Under the pieces are notes generated by a model. That model made no database searches. It saw only the letters and a list, made by a program, of their open reading frames with translations, and was not told the origin of the DNA. Position numbers and translations under genes: made by a program. Positions 13,217 to 22,516 of a stretch of DNA of 64,000 bases are shown here, piece by piece. The stretch's first letter is position 1. Each line of letters opens with the position of its first letter. The stretch comes from an uncultured Eubacteriales bacterium. GTDB lineage: Bacteria > Bacillota > Clostridia > Oscillospirales > Oscillospiraceae. The stretch spans positions 62,001 to 126,000 of the forward strand of contig URDG01000001.1 in the NCBI GenBank assembly GCA_900546515.1, in the 5' to 3' direction.

Positions 13217-15439
13217 ATGGAACAGGAAAATGAACTGTTGGAGCTTTCCGGCACGGTAAACTCGGTAATATATAAAAATGAGGAAAACGGCTACACCGTC
13301 CTGCGCCTGCGCGACGGAAACGGCGAGTCGGTTACCGTTGTCGGATGTTTCCCGTATGCCGCGCCCGGTGAGTCCATGATAATAAGCGGCGTCTGGATGA
13401 ACCACAGCGTTCATGGCAGGCAGTTCAAGGCGGAGTTTGCCCAGCGCCTTCTCCCGACAAGCGCGCCCGCAATATATGATTATCTTGCGGGCGGTGCAGT
13501 AAAGGGGATCGGCCCGGCTACTGCGGCTTTGATCGTGGACCGTTTCGGTGATAAAACGCTTGACGTGCTTGAGATCTCACCTGAAAAGCTTGCAGAGCTC
13601 AGGGGCATAAGCCTTTCAAAGGCTAAGCAGATGTCAAAGGATTTCAGGCATCAGGCCGGGGTCCGGAGAATAATGGAGTTTGTCTGCTCCTTTGGGCTGC
13701 GCCCGATACTTGCCATGCGCATGTATAGGTTTTATGGGGACGATGCGCTTGAGCTGCTGCGGGAAAACCCATACATACTTGCTACAAATCATATAGGAGG
13801 CCGCTTTTCCGAGGCTGATGCGCTGGCGCTTGAGATGGGACTTGACGGCAGTAGCCGCAACAGGATCAACGCCGCGTGTCTTTTTGAACTCAAGCATAAT
13901 CTCAATAACGGACACTGCTTTATCCCGCGGGAGAAGCTTGCGGCTGTTACGGCAGAGCTTATAAACGTAGAGCCCAGCGAAGCCGAGGCCAGTATCGACG
14001 AGCTCATAGAGACCGGTCAGATCGTATATGAAGAGATCGCAGGCTGCAAGGCATGCTATCTGCCGGAAATATACGAAGCGGAAACGGATGCAGCCGAGAA
14101 GTTTGCAAAAATGTGCCGCAGAAAGTTCAGCGAGGATGTCGACATCCCGAAACTTATAGCGAGGCTGGAAAGACAGCAGGGGATAGAATACGCGCCGCTT
14201 CAGCGGCAAACGCTGCACCTTGCACTTGAAAACCAGCTTGTTGTTATAACCGGCGGCCCCGGCACCGGCAAAACCACCTCCATACGTGCAATTCTGGCAA
14301 TGTTTGATGCCATAGGCATCAAAACGCTGCTGACCGCACCCACAGGACGGGCGGCAAAACGCATGACAGAGCTCAGCGGTCAAGAGGCGGTGACAGTACA
14401 CAGGCTCCTTGGCGCAAAGTTTGCCGAGGATGGTGAGCGCGTTGTGTTCACAAAGGATGAAAACGACCGGCTGGATTGCAATGCGGTAATTCTTGACGAG
14501 TGCTCGATGGTCGATATAACGCTTATCGACGCGCTTCTTCGCGCCATGCCGGATGATGCCAGACTTGTCATGGTCGGCGATGCGGATCAGCTGCCGTCAG
14601 TCGGTCCTGGAAACGTTTTTTCGGCAGTGATAAGAAGCGGCGTTGTACCGACAGTAAAGCTGACAGAGATATTCCGGCAGAATGGCGGAAGCCGCATAGT
14701 CAGAAATGCGCATCTTATCAACAAGGGCGAGCACCCGGATCTTTCCGAAAATACGGGCGACTTTTTCCGACTGAAAAGGATACAGGCGGCAAGCGCGGTA
14801 GAGACGATAGCGGAGCTCTGCTCCGTCAGGCTGCCGAACAGGATGAATATTCCGCCGAGCGATATTCAGGTACTCTCTCCGACCAGAAAAGGAGAACTCG
14901 GAATCAGAAATCTCAACCGTAGGCTTCAGCTTGTCCTCAACCCGCCGTCCCCGGATAAAAAAGAAAAACTCTTTGGCGATGTTGTGTTCCGTGAGGGCGA
15001 CAGAGTCATGCAGATAAAAAACAACTATGATATTCTGTGGCGCGCCGAGGATAATTCAGCAGCCGGAAGCGGCATATATAACGGAGACATCGGGCAGATA
15101 ATCTCCATAGACACGGAATCTGAAACGGTCACGGTCAATTTTGACGGCCGGATCACCGGATATGGCTTTGATTCGCTTCTTGAACTGGAGCACGCATGGG
15201 CGATGACCGTGCATAAATCCCAGGGCAGCGAATACAGGGCTGTTATTCTCGCGCTGAGTCCGTCCTCGCAGATGCTTCTGACGCGCGACGTGCTGTATAC
15301 GGCAGTTACAAGGGCGAAAGAAATTCTTATTCTCGTCGGGGACGATCAGACGGCATACTATATGATAGATAATTTCCGCCAGTCGAAACGCTATACGGCT
15401 CTGCGCGTGAGACTGCGCAAGCTCTGCGGTGTATCATGA
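13217..15439 (+). CDS. recD2: ATP-dependent RecD-like DNA helicase RecD2
   Basis: 740 residues. An N-terminal OB domain (SGTVNSVIYKNEENGYTVLRL) and helix-hairpin-helix segments (KGIGPATAALI, LRGISLSKAKQ) come before the SF1B helicase core, which holds Walker A GGPGTGKTT near residue 346, Walker B DECSM near 427, GDADQLPSVGPG, and the late MTVHKSQGSEY and YTAVTRAKE motifs. This is the RecBCD-independent form found in Firmicutes, a 5'-3' helicase implicated in repair and replication-fork maintenance. Its stop overlaps the comF start (ATGA). Confidence 0.96.
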   Translation: MEQENELLELSGTVNSVIYKNEENGYTVLRLRDGNGESVTVVGCFPYAAPGESMIISGVWMNHSVHGRQFKAEFAQRLLPTSAPAIYDYLAGGAVKGIGPATAALIVDRFGDKTLDVLEISPEKLAELRGISLSKAKQMSKDFRHQAGVRRIMEFVCSFGLRPILAMRMYRFYGDDALELLRENPYILATNHIGGRFSEADALALEMGLDGSSRNRINAACLFELKHNLNNGHCFIPREKLAAVTAELINVEPSEAEASIDELIETGQIVYEEIAGCKACYLPEIYEAETDAAEKFAKMCRRKFSEDVDIPKLIARLERQQGIEYAPLQRQTLHLALENQLVVITGGPGTGKTTSIRAILAMFDAIGIKTLLTAPTGRAAKRMTELSGQEAVTVHRLLGAKFAEDGERVVFTKDENDRLDCNAVILDECSMVDITLIDALLRAMPDDARLVMVGDADQLPSVGPGNVFSAVIRSGVVPTVKLTEIFRQNGGSRIVRNAHLINKGEHPDLSENTGDFFRLKRIQAASAVETIAELCSVRLPNRMNIPPSDIQVLSPTRKGELGIRNLNRRLQLVLNPPSPDKKEKLFGDVVFREGDRVMQIKNNYDILWRAEDNSAAGSGIYNGDIGQIISIDTESETVTVNFDGRITGYGFDSLLELEHAWAMTVHKSQGSEYRAVILALSPSSQMLLTRDVLYTAVTRAKEILILVGDDQTAYYMIDNFRQSKRYTALRVRLRKLCGVS

Positions 15440-16086
15440 GGGCGGCGGATATTCTGCTTGATCTGCTGTATCCGAGGCGTTGCCCATTTTGCCGGAAACT
15501 TATTGACGGACAGCGGCGGATATGCCGTGACTGCGAAAAGAAGCTTCCTTTCGTCCCGGCAAGAGATCAGATACAGCATTTCAGACATATTGACGCGTGC
15601 TATTCGCCTTTATACTATGAGGGTATGGTACGCGAATCATTGCTGCATTATAAATTCAGCGGTGCGGCCGCATATGCGGAAGTATACGGAGAGCTTATGG
15701 CAAAATGTGTTGACGAAAACTCCGTTTTCTGCGATATTATTACATGGGTGCCGCTGAGCAGGAAAAGACTTCGCCGCCGCGGCTACGATCAGGCAGAGCT
15801 TCTCGCGGTTCAGACCGCGGCGCACATGGGTCTGCGGTGCAGAAGGCTTCTTACGAAGACGCGCAACAATCCTGCGCAGTCTGGAACCGGTAGTGCGGAG
15901 AAGCGCCGCAAAAATGTCATGGGTGTATATGAAACGGCGGAGCAGGAACTTGTTGACGGAAAGACCGTCCTTCTTGTCGATGATATTGTGACGACAGGCT
16001 CCACGCTTTCCGAATGTGCATCAGTGCTCAAAGCGGCAGGTGCAAAGAAAATATTAGCATTGACGCTGGCCCGGCATAGGGATTAA
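15436..16086 (+). CDS. comF: ComF family phosphoribosyltransferase-like protein
   Basis: 216 residues. A zinc-finger-like N-terminus (CPFCRKL and CRDCEKK) is followed by a type I phosphoribosyltransferase domain with the PRPP loop VLLVDDIVTTGSTL near residue 180. ComF/GntX proteins are needed for DNA uptake in competent bacteria; in non-competent clostridia the role is unclear. It overlaps recD2 by four bases, so both are co-translated. Confidence 0.92.
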   Translation: MRAADILLDLLYPRRCPFCRKLIDGQRRICRDCEKKLPFVPARDQIQHFRHIDACYSPLYYEGMVRESLLHYKFSGAAAYAEVYGELMAKCVDENSVFCDIITWVPLSRKRLRRRGYDQAELLAVQTAAHMGLRCRRLLTKTRNNPAQSGTGSAEKRRKNVMGVYETAEQELVDGKTVLLVDDIVTTGSTLSECASVLKAAGAKKILALTLARHRD

Positions 16087-16128
16087 AATAAATAACACGA
16101 AAACACGAACTTTTTTAGGAGAGACCGC

Positions 16129-17160
16129 ATGAACATATTCGAAAGAGATATAGCCATAGATATGGGTACTTCCTCCACGCTTATTTTTGAGCAGGGAAAA
16201 GGCGTTGTCACCCGTGAGCCGACTGTAGTCGCTGTTGACAAGTTTTCAGGAAAGATACTGAAAGTTGGTCAGGACGCGCAGAAAATGCTGGGGCGCACAC
16301 CGGCAAACATCGTAGCAATACATCCCGTCAACGCTGGCGTCATATCCGACTATGAAATAACAGCGCAGATGCTGCGCGAGCTCATCAGCCGGATAACATC
16401 TTTCAGCCTCTTCAAACCGTGCATACTTGCCTGCGTACCGAGCAGTATAAACGGTGTGGAGGAGCGTGCGGTCATAGACGCGGCGATAGAGGCGGGCGCG
16501 CGCAAGGTGTACCTTCTTGAAACGGCTGTTGCTACGGCTCTCGGCGCGGGCGTGGATATTTCAAAGCCCGACGGACACATGGTCATCGATATCGGCGGCG
16601 GTACTACGGAAGTCGCAATAATCTCAGCAGGCGGCGTTGTGGAATGTGAGTCAATAAAGGTCGCAGGCACGAGCTTTGATGAGGCGATCGTGAAATTTAT
16701 ACGCGAGAAATATAATGTCCGCATCGGATTGAGCGCTGCTGAGGAACTCAAGCGCAGCATCGGCTGCATTATACAGCGTCCCGATGTAGGCATTGAAGAG
16801 GTCAAAGGACAGAACCTCAAAAACGGGCTGCCCAAATCCGTTGAGATAAACTCCACTGAGCTCATCGAAGCCTTTGTTGAACCGATGAACCGCATACTCG
16901 ACGCAGTGCATGCCGTGCTTGAGCGCACCCCGCCGCAGCTTGTAGGCGACCTTGATAAGAACGGTATAATAATGTCCGGCGGCGGAAGTCTCATCTACGG
17001 CATTGACCGCCTTATCGAGCGCAGTACCAATATCCGCACCGTTGTGGTCGATGACGCTATATCCTGTGCAGCCTACGGCGCAGGAAAAATGCTGCTGCAT
17101 CTTGACGATATGCAGGATGGCATGATGAATTTTTACAGGAAAAGACAGCTCCGCGGCTGA
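16129..17160 (+). CDS. mreB: Rod-shape actin-like protein MreB/Mbl
   Basis: 343 residues, with TAGGAGAG before ATG 16129. Actin-fold nucleotide motifs are present: DMGTSSTLIF (phosphate 1), MVIDIGGGTTEVAIIS (phosphate 2) and NGIIMSGGGSLIYG (adenosine). It polymerises beneath the membrane and directs cell-wall synthesis in rods. mreC and mreD are not adjacent, so this is probably the stand-alone Mbl-like copy typical of Clostridia. Followed by ispD. Confidence 0.95.
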   Translation: MNIFERDIAIDMGTSSTLIFEQGKGVVTREPTVVAVDKFSGKILKVGQDAQKMLGRTPANIVAIHPVNAGVISDYEITAQMLRELISRITSFSLFKPCILACVPSSINGVEERAVIDAAIEAGARKVYLLETAVATALGAGVDISKPDGHMVIDIGGGTTEVAIISAGGVVECESIKVAGTSFDEAIVKFIREKYNVRIGLSAAEELKRSIGCIIQRPDVGIEEVKGQNLKNGLPKSVEINSTELIEAFVEPMNRILDAVHAVLERTPPQLVGDLDKNGIIMSGGGSLIYGIDRLIERSTNIRTVVVDDAISCAAYGAGKMLLHLDDMQDGMMNFYRKRQLRG

Positions 17161-17199
17161 CGGCTGCAAACGGCGATTTGATTGAAAGGAGTCCGGCAT

Positions 17200-17946
17200 A
17201 TGAATATTAAAGAGTTATTCAGAAAGAAGGAAGAACAGCCGGTCTGCTCCGTCGTCATCGTCGCTGCCGGCAGCGCGCAGCGCATGGGGACGGACAAGGT
17301 GATGATGGAGCTCGGGTGCATGCCGGTTCTGGCCAGAACGCTGCTCGTATTTCAGGGCTGCGCCATGGTCGACGAGATAATCGTCGTCACACGCATGGAC
17401 AATGTCGAGGCGGCCGCAGCGCTGTGCAAAAAGTACGGTATTTCCAAGGCGAGCAAGGTCATCCGCGGAGGAAAGACCCGCATGGAATCCGCTCTTGCCG
17501 GTGTGTCGGAGGTTAAAAGCGGCGCAAAGCTTATAGCCATCCACGACGGTGCGAGACCGTTCGTAACGGATGAGCTTATATGCAGGACTGTTTTGGCGGC
17601 AAGCAAGTACATGTCTGCTGTGCCTGTTATCTACTGCACAGATACGCTCAAGGCTGTAGATGCCGCCGGCGTAATAACCGGGCCGTTAGACAGGGAGCGC
17701 ACGGCGCGCGTTCAGACACCGCAGATATTTGACGCCGACCTCATAAAGGGGGCGCTCTCCAAGGCTGTGGCCGACGCGCTGCCGCTTACGGACGATTGCT
17801 CTGCGGTCGAAATCATGGGCGTAAGAACGCATACCGTCCCCGGCAACGAGGACAACATCAAGCTCACAACTCCGCGCGATATTCGTATTGCCGGCATGAT
17901 TCTGCAGGACAGGGGAGATTATTATGAGGATAGGTCACGGATATGA
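17200..17946 (+). CDS. ispD: 2-C-methyl-D-erythritol 4-phosphate cytidylyltransferase
   Basis: 248 residues from ATG 17200, which has AAAGGAG nine bases upstream; the frame's earlier ATG at 17182 lies before that site. Third step of the MEP isoprenoid pathway: joins CTP and MEP. The nucleotide-binding loop VIVAAGSAQRMGTDK is at the start, and VIRGGKTRMESA, AIHDGARPFV and RVQTPQIFD follow. It overlaps ispF by 23 bases. Confidence 0.95.
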   Translation: MNIKELFRKKEEQPVCSVVIVAAGSAQRMGTDKVMMELGCMPVLARTLLVFQGCAMVDEIIVVTRMDNVEAAAALCKKYGISKASKVIRGGKTRMESALAGVSEVKSGAKLIAIHDGARPFVTDELICRTVLAASKYMSAVPVIYCTDTLKAVDAAGVITGPLDRERTARVQTPQIFDADLIKGALSKAVADALPLTDDCSAVEIMGVRTHTVPGNEDNIKLTTPRDIRIAGMILQDRGDYYEDRSRI

Positions 17947-18391
17947 CGTTCACCGCCTTGCTGAGGGACGAAAACTGATTCTCGGCGGGGTGGAGATCCC
18001 ATATGAAAAAGGACTTCTTGGACATTCGGATGCGGATGTTCTCACGCATGCGCTGATGGACGCGCTTCTTGGCGCGGCCGCACTTGGCGACATCGGGCAT
18101 CTTTTCCCCGATAATGATGATGCATATCTCGGTGCAGACAGCGTGGAGCTGCTCAAACGTGTATGCGCGCTCATTGCCTCACAGGGGTATTCCGTCTGCA
18201 ATGTTGACTGCACCGTGCTGGCGCAGCGCCCGAAGCTGGCTCCGTTCATAATGCAGATGCGCGAGCGGCTTTCCGAAGCAATGGATATAGACCTGTCATG
18301 CGTGAGCATCAAGGCAACCACCGAGGAAGGGCTGGGCTTTACCGGAGAAGGGCTTGGTATTGCAGCCCATGCAGTAGTACTGCTTGAATAA
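17924..18391 (+). CDS. ispF: 2-C-methyl-D-erythritol 2,4-cyclodiphosphate synthase
   Basis: 155 residues from ATG 17924, within GAGATTATTATGAGG. The metal ligands D8 and H10 lie in GYDVHRL, and the second metal site lies in GHSDADVLTHALMDALLGAAALGDIG; ATTEEGLGFTGEGLGIAAHAV closes the fold. It cyclises CDP-ME 2-phosphate in the step after IspE. Translationally coupled to ispD, as in many Firmicutes. Confidence 0.96.
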   Translation: MRIGHGYDVHRLAEGRKLILGGVEIPYEKGLLGHSDADVLTHALMDALLGAAALGDIGHLFPDNDDAYLGADSVELLKRVCALIASQGYSVCNVDCTVLAQRPKLAPFIMQMRERLSEAMDIDLSCVSIKATTEEGLGFTGEGLGIAAHAVVLLE

Positions 18392-18455
18392 CAACATATG
18401 ATGAGCCGGCATAAGATGTACTGTATCTGTGCCGATGGAAAGTGCAATGATATAT

Positions 18456-18496
18456 GCTTCCACTGGGCGGCGCAATGCCCGGTGGAAGTTTTTTTA
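18456..18496 (+). terminator. Terminator after ispF
   Basis: CTTCCACTGGGC pairs with GCCCGGTGGAAG around GGCGCAAT, then TTTTTTTAT. Confidence 0.88.
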
Positions 18497-18528
18497 TAAC
18501 AGCTAAAATGTGATAATGGTGGTTGCTT

Positions 18529-18780
18529 ATGACCCAATATCTGATCATGTGCAGGTCACTGACCTATGCGCAGCGCTCACAAAAGCTGCTGGAACACGCC
18601 GGCATCAGCGGAGCTGTAGTAAAAGCGCCGCAGGGGCTGAACACAAGCGGATGCGGATATGCAGTGAGCATATACCGGCGCGTGGACGAGGCAATATCAC
18701 TGCTTAGAGGCAGCAATATGATAAGCGGTAAGATATTCAGACGCACAGAGACCGGCGAATATGTTGAGGTGAGACGATGA
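18529..18780 (+). CDS. DUF3343 protein, putative Se/S carrier-like
   Basis: 83 residues from ATG 18529 (ribosome site GGTGG, modest). It matches DUF3343: MTQYLIMCRSLTYAQRSQKLLE at the start, NTSGCGYAV in the middle with the single conserved Cys, and a short beta tail. The family is described as a putative sulfur or selenium carrier and often neighbours class V aminotransferases. Its stop overlaps the start of the cysteine desulfurase-like gene by 4 bases, which supports a donor-acceptor pair. No biochemical role is established. Confidence 0.8.
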   Translation: MTQYLIMCRSLTYAQRSQKLLEHAGISGAVVKAPQGLNTSGCGYAVSIYRRVDEAISLLRGSNMISGKIFRRTETGEYVEVRR

Positions 18781-19892
18781 TATATCTGGACAGCGCCGCT
18801 ACAAGCCTGATAAAGCCCGCGGGCGTGGAGCGCGCTGTCCTCAACGCGATGCGTACAATGGCCAGTCCCGGCAGGGGAGGTCATATGCCTGCGCTGAGGG
18901 CAGCCGAAACCGTGTATTCATGCCGCGAGGCCGCCGCGGAATTATTTAATGTGGAGGATAGCTCCAACGTTGTTTTTACGATGAATGCGACGCACGCGCT
19001 CAACATTGCGATAAGATCGCTGGCACACCGCGGCAGCCGTGTCGTAGTTTCCGGGTTTGAACATAACTCTGTCACAAGGCCGCTGACGATGATCGGGGCG
19101 GATATACGTGTGGCCGGAACAGAGCTTTTTGATAGCGAAGGAGTGCTGAACGATTTCGAGTCGAAGATAAAGGATGCCGACCTTGTTGTGTGCACACATG
19201 TATCAAACGTGTTCGGCTTTATACTGCCTGTGTATAAGATAGGCGAGCTGTGCCGGAAATACTCGGTGCCGTTCATTGTGGATGCGTCTCAATCTGCCGG
19301 GATACTTGACGTTGATTTTCGCCGTCTCGGCGCGGCGTTTGCAGCAATGCCCGGACATAAGGCGCTCTTCGGGCCGCAGGGTACCGGAATACTGCTGTGC
19401 GGCGCGGAAACAAAACCGCTCATGGCGGGAGGCACCGGCTCAGACAGCCTAGATCAGCTGATGCCGGAGTATCTGCCGGATAGGCTTGAGGCCGGAACAC
19501 ATAACGTGTGCGGTATTGCCGGACTGAATGCGGGGCTCTCCTTTGTCCGCCAGAAGGGAAGAGAGAACATCCGCATGTACGAACAGCAGCTCGTGCAGCT
19601 GATGATAAAAGAACTCGAGAGCTGCGCGGAACTTGAACTGTTTACGGGCGGGGATGCGCAGTGCGGCGTTCTCTCGGTTCGCTGCGGCAGCCTCAACTGC
19701 GAAGAATTTGCCTCAAAGCTCGCTGCACACGGAATATGCGTGCGCAGCGGACTGCACTGTGCGCCATTTGCGCACCGCAGCGCCGGTACGCTTGGAACGG
19801 GGACCGTCCGCTTCAGCTTTTCACCGTTCGTCAGCGCCGCGCAGGTAAGAACAGCAGCGCATATTATAAAACAAATTATAAATAACGATTAA
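18777..19892 (+). CDS. Cysteine desulfurase family (class V aminotransferase)
   Basis: 371 residues, ATG 18777. A PLP enzyme of the NifS/SufS fold: LDSAATSLIKP at the start, ATHALNIAI, FEHNSVTRP, VDASQSAGI, the Schiff-base lysine in MPGHKALFGPQGTG and the active-site cysteine in RSGLHCAPFAH. It removes sulfur, or possibly selenium, from (seleno)cysteine. No iscU or suf genes are near. The coupled DUF3343 protein is its likely sulfur or selenium acceptor, by inference. Confidence 0.88.
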   Translation: MIYLDSAATSLIKPAGVERAVLNAMRTMASPGRGGHMPALRAAETVYSCREAAAELFNVEDSSNVVFTMNATHALNIAIRSLAHRGSRVVVSGFEHNSVTRPLTMIGADIRVAGTELFDSEGVLNDFESKIKDADLVVCTHVSNVFGFILPVYKIGELCRKYSVPFIVDASQSAGILDVDFRRLGAAFAAMPGHKALFGPQGTGILLCGAETKPLMAGGTGSDSLDQLMPEYLPDRLEAGTHNVCGIAGLNAGLSFVRQKGRENIRMYEQQLVQLMIKELESCAELELFTGGDAQCGVLSVRCGSLNCEEFASKLAAHGICVRSGLHCAPFAHRSAGTLGTGTVRFSFSPFVSAAQVRTAAHIIKQIINND

Positions 19893-19897
19893 TCTTA

Positions 19898-19926
19898 TTG
19901 CCTTTTTCCGCTCCATGGATTATAAT
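19898..19926 (+). promoter_or_regulatory. Promoter of cdaA-cdaR
   Basis: TTGCCT 19898-19903, 17-base spacer, TATAAT 19921-19926, about 60 bases before the cdaA start. Confidence 0.7.
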
Positions 19927-19984
19927 ATAGCGATAAAGAAAATGGATAATTGTGCACAGACTGACGTGACAGAGGAAAAGGCTA

Positions 19985-20872
19985 ATGGAAGTAATCGTCA
20001 ACGAATTGGAGAAGGCAACTAAATATCTGACGACGATAAAAGTTGGAGACTTTATCGATATCATCATAGTTGCCTATCTTTTATATAAATCAATATGGTT
20101 TGTCAGAAAGACGAACTCGTATAATCTTGCCAAAGGAATAGTGCTTATTATTGTCGCGTTGTGGTTATCCGAGATATTTGAGCTTACCATGATAAATTAC
20201 ATACTGCGCAAGGCTGTTGAATTGGGACTGATCGCCCTGCTTATACTGTTCCAGCCCGAACTCAGAAATCTGCTCGCCCGCATGGGGAGAACATTTTCCA
20301 ACGGCAAAGCGGGCAGCAGCACTGTCGTGGAGGAGGCAATATCACAGACTGTAAAGGCATGCGGCGATATGTCTGAGTCTCGTACCGGTGCTTTGATCCT
20401 CTTTGAGCGCAGCGTAAATGTGACCACCTTGCTCAAGAGCAGAGGCACGGTCATCAATTCGGATGTAACGGCAGAGCTGCTCAAGAACATTTTTTATAAC
20501 AAGGCGCCATTGCATGACGGCGCGCTCATAATAAGAAATTTCAGGATCGCTGAGGCCGGCTGCGTACTGCCTTTGACCGAGCGCGCAAACCTGAGCGCCG
20601 ATCTTGGGACGCGGCACCGCGCAGGCATCGGACTGAGCGAAAATTCCGATGCGGTCGTAGTGATCGTCTCTGAAGAGACGGGCGCTATATCTGTTGCCAT
20701 GGACGGCAAGCTCAAGCGCCACCTTACACCGGAGGCGCTGAATGAACTGCTGCATAAAGAACTGATTCAGCCGGACGACGGCGGCGAGAAGCACAATTAC
20801 CTCAAAAACATTAAGAATTTCTTCATGTCAGACCTAAAAGAAGAGGACAAGCAAGATGAAAAAGCTATATAA
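19985..20872 (+). CDS. cdaA: Diadenylate cyclase CdaA
   Basis: 295 residues, ATG 19985 behind GAGGAAAAGG. Three membrane helices in the first 85 residues are followed by a DAC domain with the catalytic LHDGALII near residues 177-184 and GTRHRAGIG near 207-215. It makes c-di-AMP from two ATP at the membrane, controlling potassium and osmotic balance and wall homeostasis. cdaR overlaps its end, the usual order; glmM, often third, is not here. Confidence 0.96.
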   Translation: MEVIVNELEKATKYLTTIKVGDFIDIIIVAYLLYKSIWFVRKTNSYNLAKGIVLIIVALWLSEIFELTMINYILRKAVELGLIALLILFQPELRNLLARMGRTFSNGKAGSSTVVEEAISQTVKACGDMSESRTGALILFERSVNVTTLLKSRGTVINSDVTAELLKNIFYNKAPLHDGALIIRNFRIAEAGCVLPLTERANLSADLGTRHRAGIGLSENSDAVVVIVSEETGAISVAMDGKLKRHLTPEALNELLHKELIQPDDGGEKHNYLKNIKNFFMSDLKEEDKQDEKAI

Positions 20873-22091
20873 CAGCAGGGCATTCTGGATGATCGTATCC
20901 CTGCTTGCCTCGCTTACTATATGGGTATATGTCACCAGTATGCAATCCGATCAATACAAACTGGAGTTTCACGACGTTCCGGTAGAGCTTGTTGGTGAGG
21001 ATACGCTGCGCGATACAAAGAACATGGTCATAACGGATCTTGACACGTCTACCGTTTCGGTAACAGTAGTCGGTCCGAGACGTATCGTCGCCGGGCTTTC
21101 AGGTACCGATCTCAAGGCTTGCGTCGATGTGAGCAGGCTCTCGCGTTCGGCCTATACCACGCAGCAGTATTATATCTCATATCCGGAAGGAATGGACACC
21201 ACCAACATTGATGATTCCGGCCGTTCACCTAGCACAGTCAGCTTCATGGTTTCACCGCTCAACGCAAAAACGATACAGGTTCGCGGCAGCTTTGACGGCT
21301 CGCTTGCAGAGGGCTATACCGCAGAGGCTCCTGTTTTTGAGCCTGCGACGATAACGGTTTCCGGCGCGGATGTCAATCTGAAGGACATATCCTATGCGTG
21401 GGTGAGCTTCGGCAAGGAGAATGTGGACAGCACTTACAAGGTGGAGACAGGCTTCACGCTTATGAACGATAATGGAGAAGAGTGTTCCACCGTCGGCCTG
21501 ACCTGCTCCGATGATGTGGTCACGGCGACATTACCGCTGCTACTCGTAAAGGAGATCCCGCTTTCTGTCGATCTGATAGAAGGCGCCGGCGCAACGAAGG
21601 CCAACACGAAAATAAAGATCGAGCCAGAGAGTATTACGCTTGCCGGAGACTCCGCGATACTTACCGGCATGAACAAAATTGTTCTTGACACCATTGATCT
21701 TACCGATTTTGCTTCGACTACAAGCGAGACCTATACTATACCGATAGACAACAACATGAAAAATCTCACGGGTGCCACCGAGGCAAAGGTCACGGTGGAG
21801 ATCGTCGGTCTGGAGACAAGAACATACAAAGTCAAGAACATTTCCTGCACGAACGTAACGGAAGGCTATGCAGCGGATATAATATCTGAAAGCATTGACG
21901 TTGTCCTGCGCGGTACTCCGCAGCAGCTTGACCAGCTCAAGGCCGAGAGCATCCGCGCAGTTGCAGATTTGACAGACTACAAGGAGTCCACCGGGCAATT
22001 TATGCCGAATGTGAAGATAATCGTTGATGGATTCACCGACGTCGGCGCTATTGGACAAAATACAATATCGATCGAAATCAGAAAGGCCTGA
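20856..22091 (+). CDS. cdaR: CdaA regulator CdaR (YbbR-domain protein)
   Basis: 411 residues, ATG 20856, overlapping cdaA by 17 bases. One N-terminal membrane anchor (FWMIVSLLASLTIWVYVTS) is followed by four tandem YbbR-like beta repeats outside the membrane (roughly 50-140, 145-230, 230-320 and 325-410). CdaR binds CdaA and tunes c-di-AMP synthesis. Confidence 0.93.
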   Translation: MKKLYNSRAFWMIVSLLASLTIWVYVTSMQSDQYKLEFHDVPVELVGEDTLRDTKNMVITDLDTSTVSVTVVGPRRIVAGLSGTDLKACVDVSRLSRSAYTTQQYYISYPEGMDTTNIDDSGRSPSTVSFMVSPLNAKTIQVRGSFDGSLAEGYTAEAPVFEPATITVSGADVNLKDISYAWVSFGKENVDSTYKVETGFTLMNDNGEECSTVGLTCSDDVVTATLPLLLVKEIPLSVDLIEGAGATKANTKIKIEPESITLAGDSAILTGMNKIVLDTIDLTDFASTTSETYTIPIDNNMKNLTGATEAKVTVEIVGLETRTYKVKNISCTNVTEGYAADIISESIDVVLRGTPQQLDQLKAESIRAVADLTDYKESTGQFMPNVKIIVDGFTDVGAIGQNTISIEIRKA

Positions 22092-22093
22092 AT

Positions 22094-22516
22094 ATGACAA
22101 ACGAAGGAATAGTGACAAAGCTTCTGCCTAACGGGATGGCCGAGGTAGCGGTTACAAGAGCCAGTGCCTGCGGCAGCAGCTGTTCCAGCTGCGAGGGCTG
22201 CATGTTCCAGAATGAGGTGAAAGCAGCGGCGAAGAATCTGGCCGGTGCTGTGCCAGGACAGAAAGTGGTCATTGAGAGCAAAACATCCGTTATTTTCAAC
22301 GCGGCGCTTCTGGTATATGTGATGCCGCTGGTGTTCTTTGTGGCCGGATATGCGATCGCGTCGGCACTCGGTGCGGGTGAAGGACTTTGCATTGCCGTCA
22401 GCTTTGCCGCATTGCTGTTGAGCGCAGTACTGCTTGTGCTGACGCAGAAAAAGAAAAAACACAAGCCTATAGACTACAATATAATCAAGATATGTGAGGG
22501 CGAAGATAATGGTTAA
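22094..22516 (+). CDS. RseC/SoxR-reducing family membrane protein
   Basis: 140 residues starting just after cdaR. The N-terminal domain carries a cysteine cluster, ACGSSCSSCEGC (about residues 30-41). Two membrane helices follow (FNAALLVYVMPLVFFVAGYA; LCIAVSFAALLLSAVLLVL), with a basic KKKKHK tail. It resembles RseC/MucC, tied to RNF-linked electron transfer or SoxR reduction in other bacteria. No rnf genes are in view, so the specific role is open. Confidence 0.85.
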   Translation: MTNEGIVTKLLPNGMAEVAVTRASACGSSCSSCEGCMFQNEVKAAAKNLAGAVPGQKVVIESKTSVIFNAALLVYVMPLVFFVAGYAIASALGAGEGLCIAVSFAALLLSAVLLVLTQKKKKHKPIDYNIIKICEGEDNG

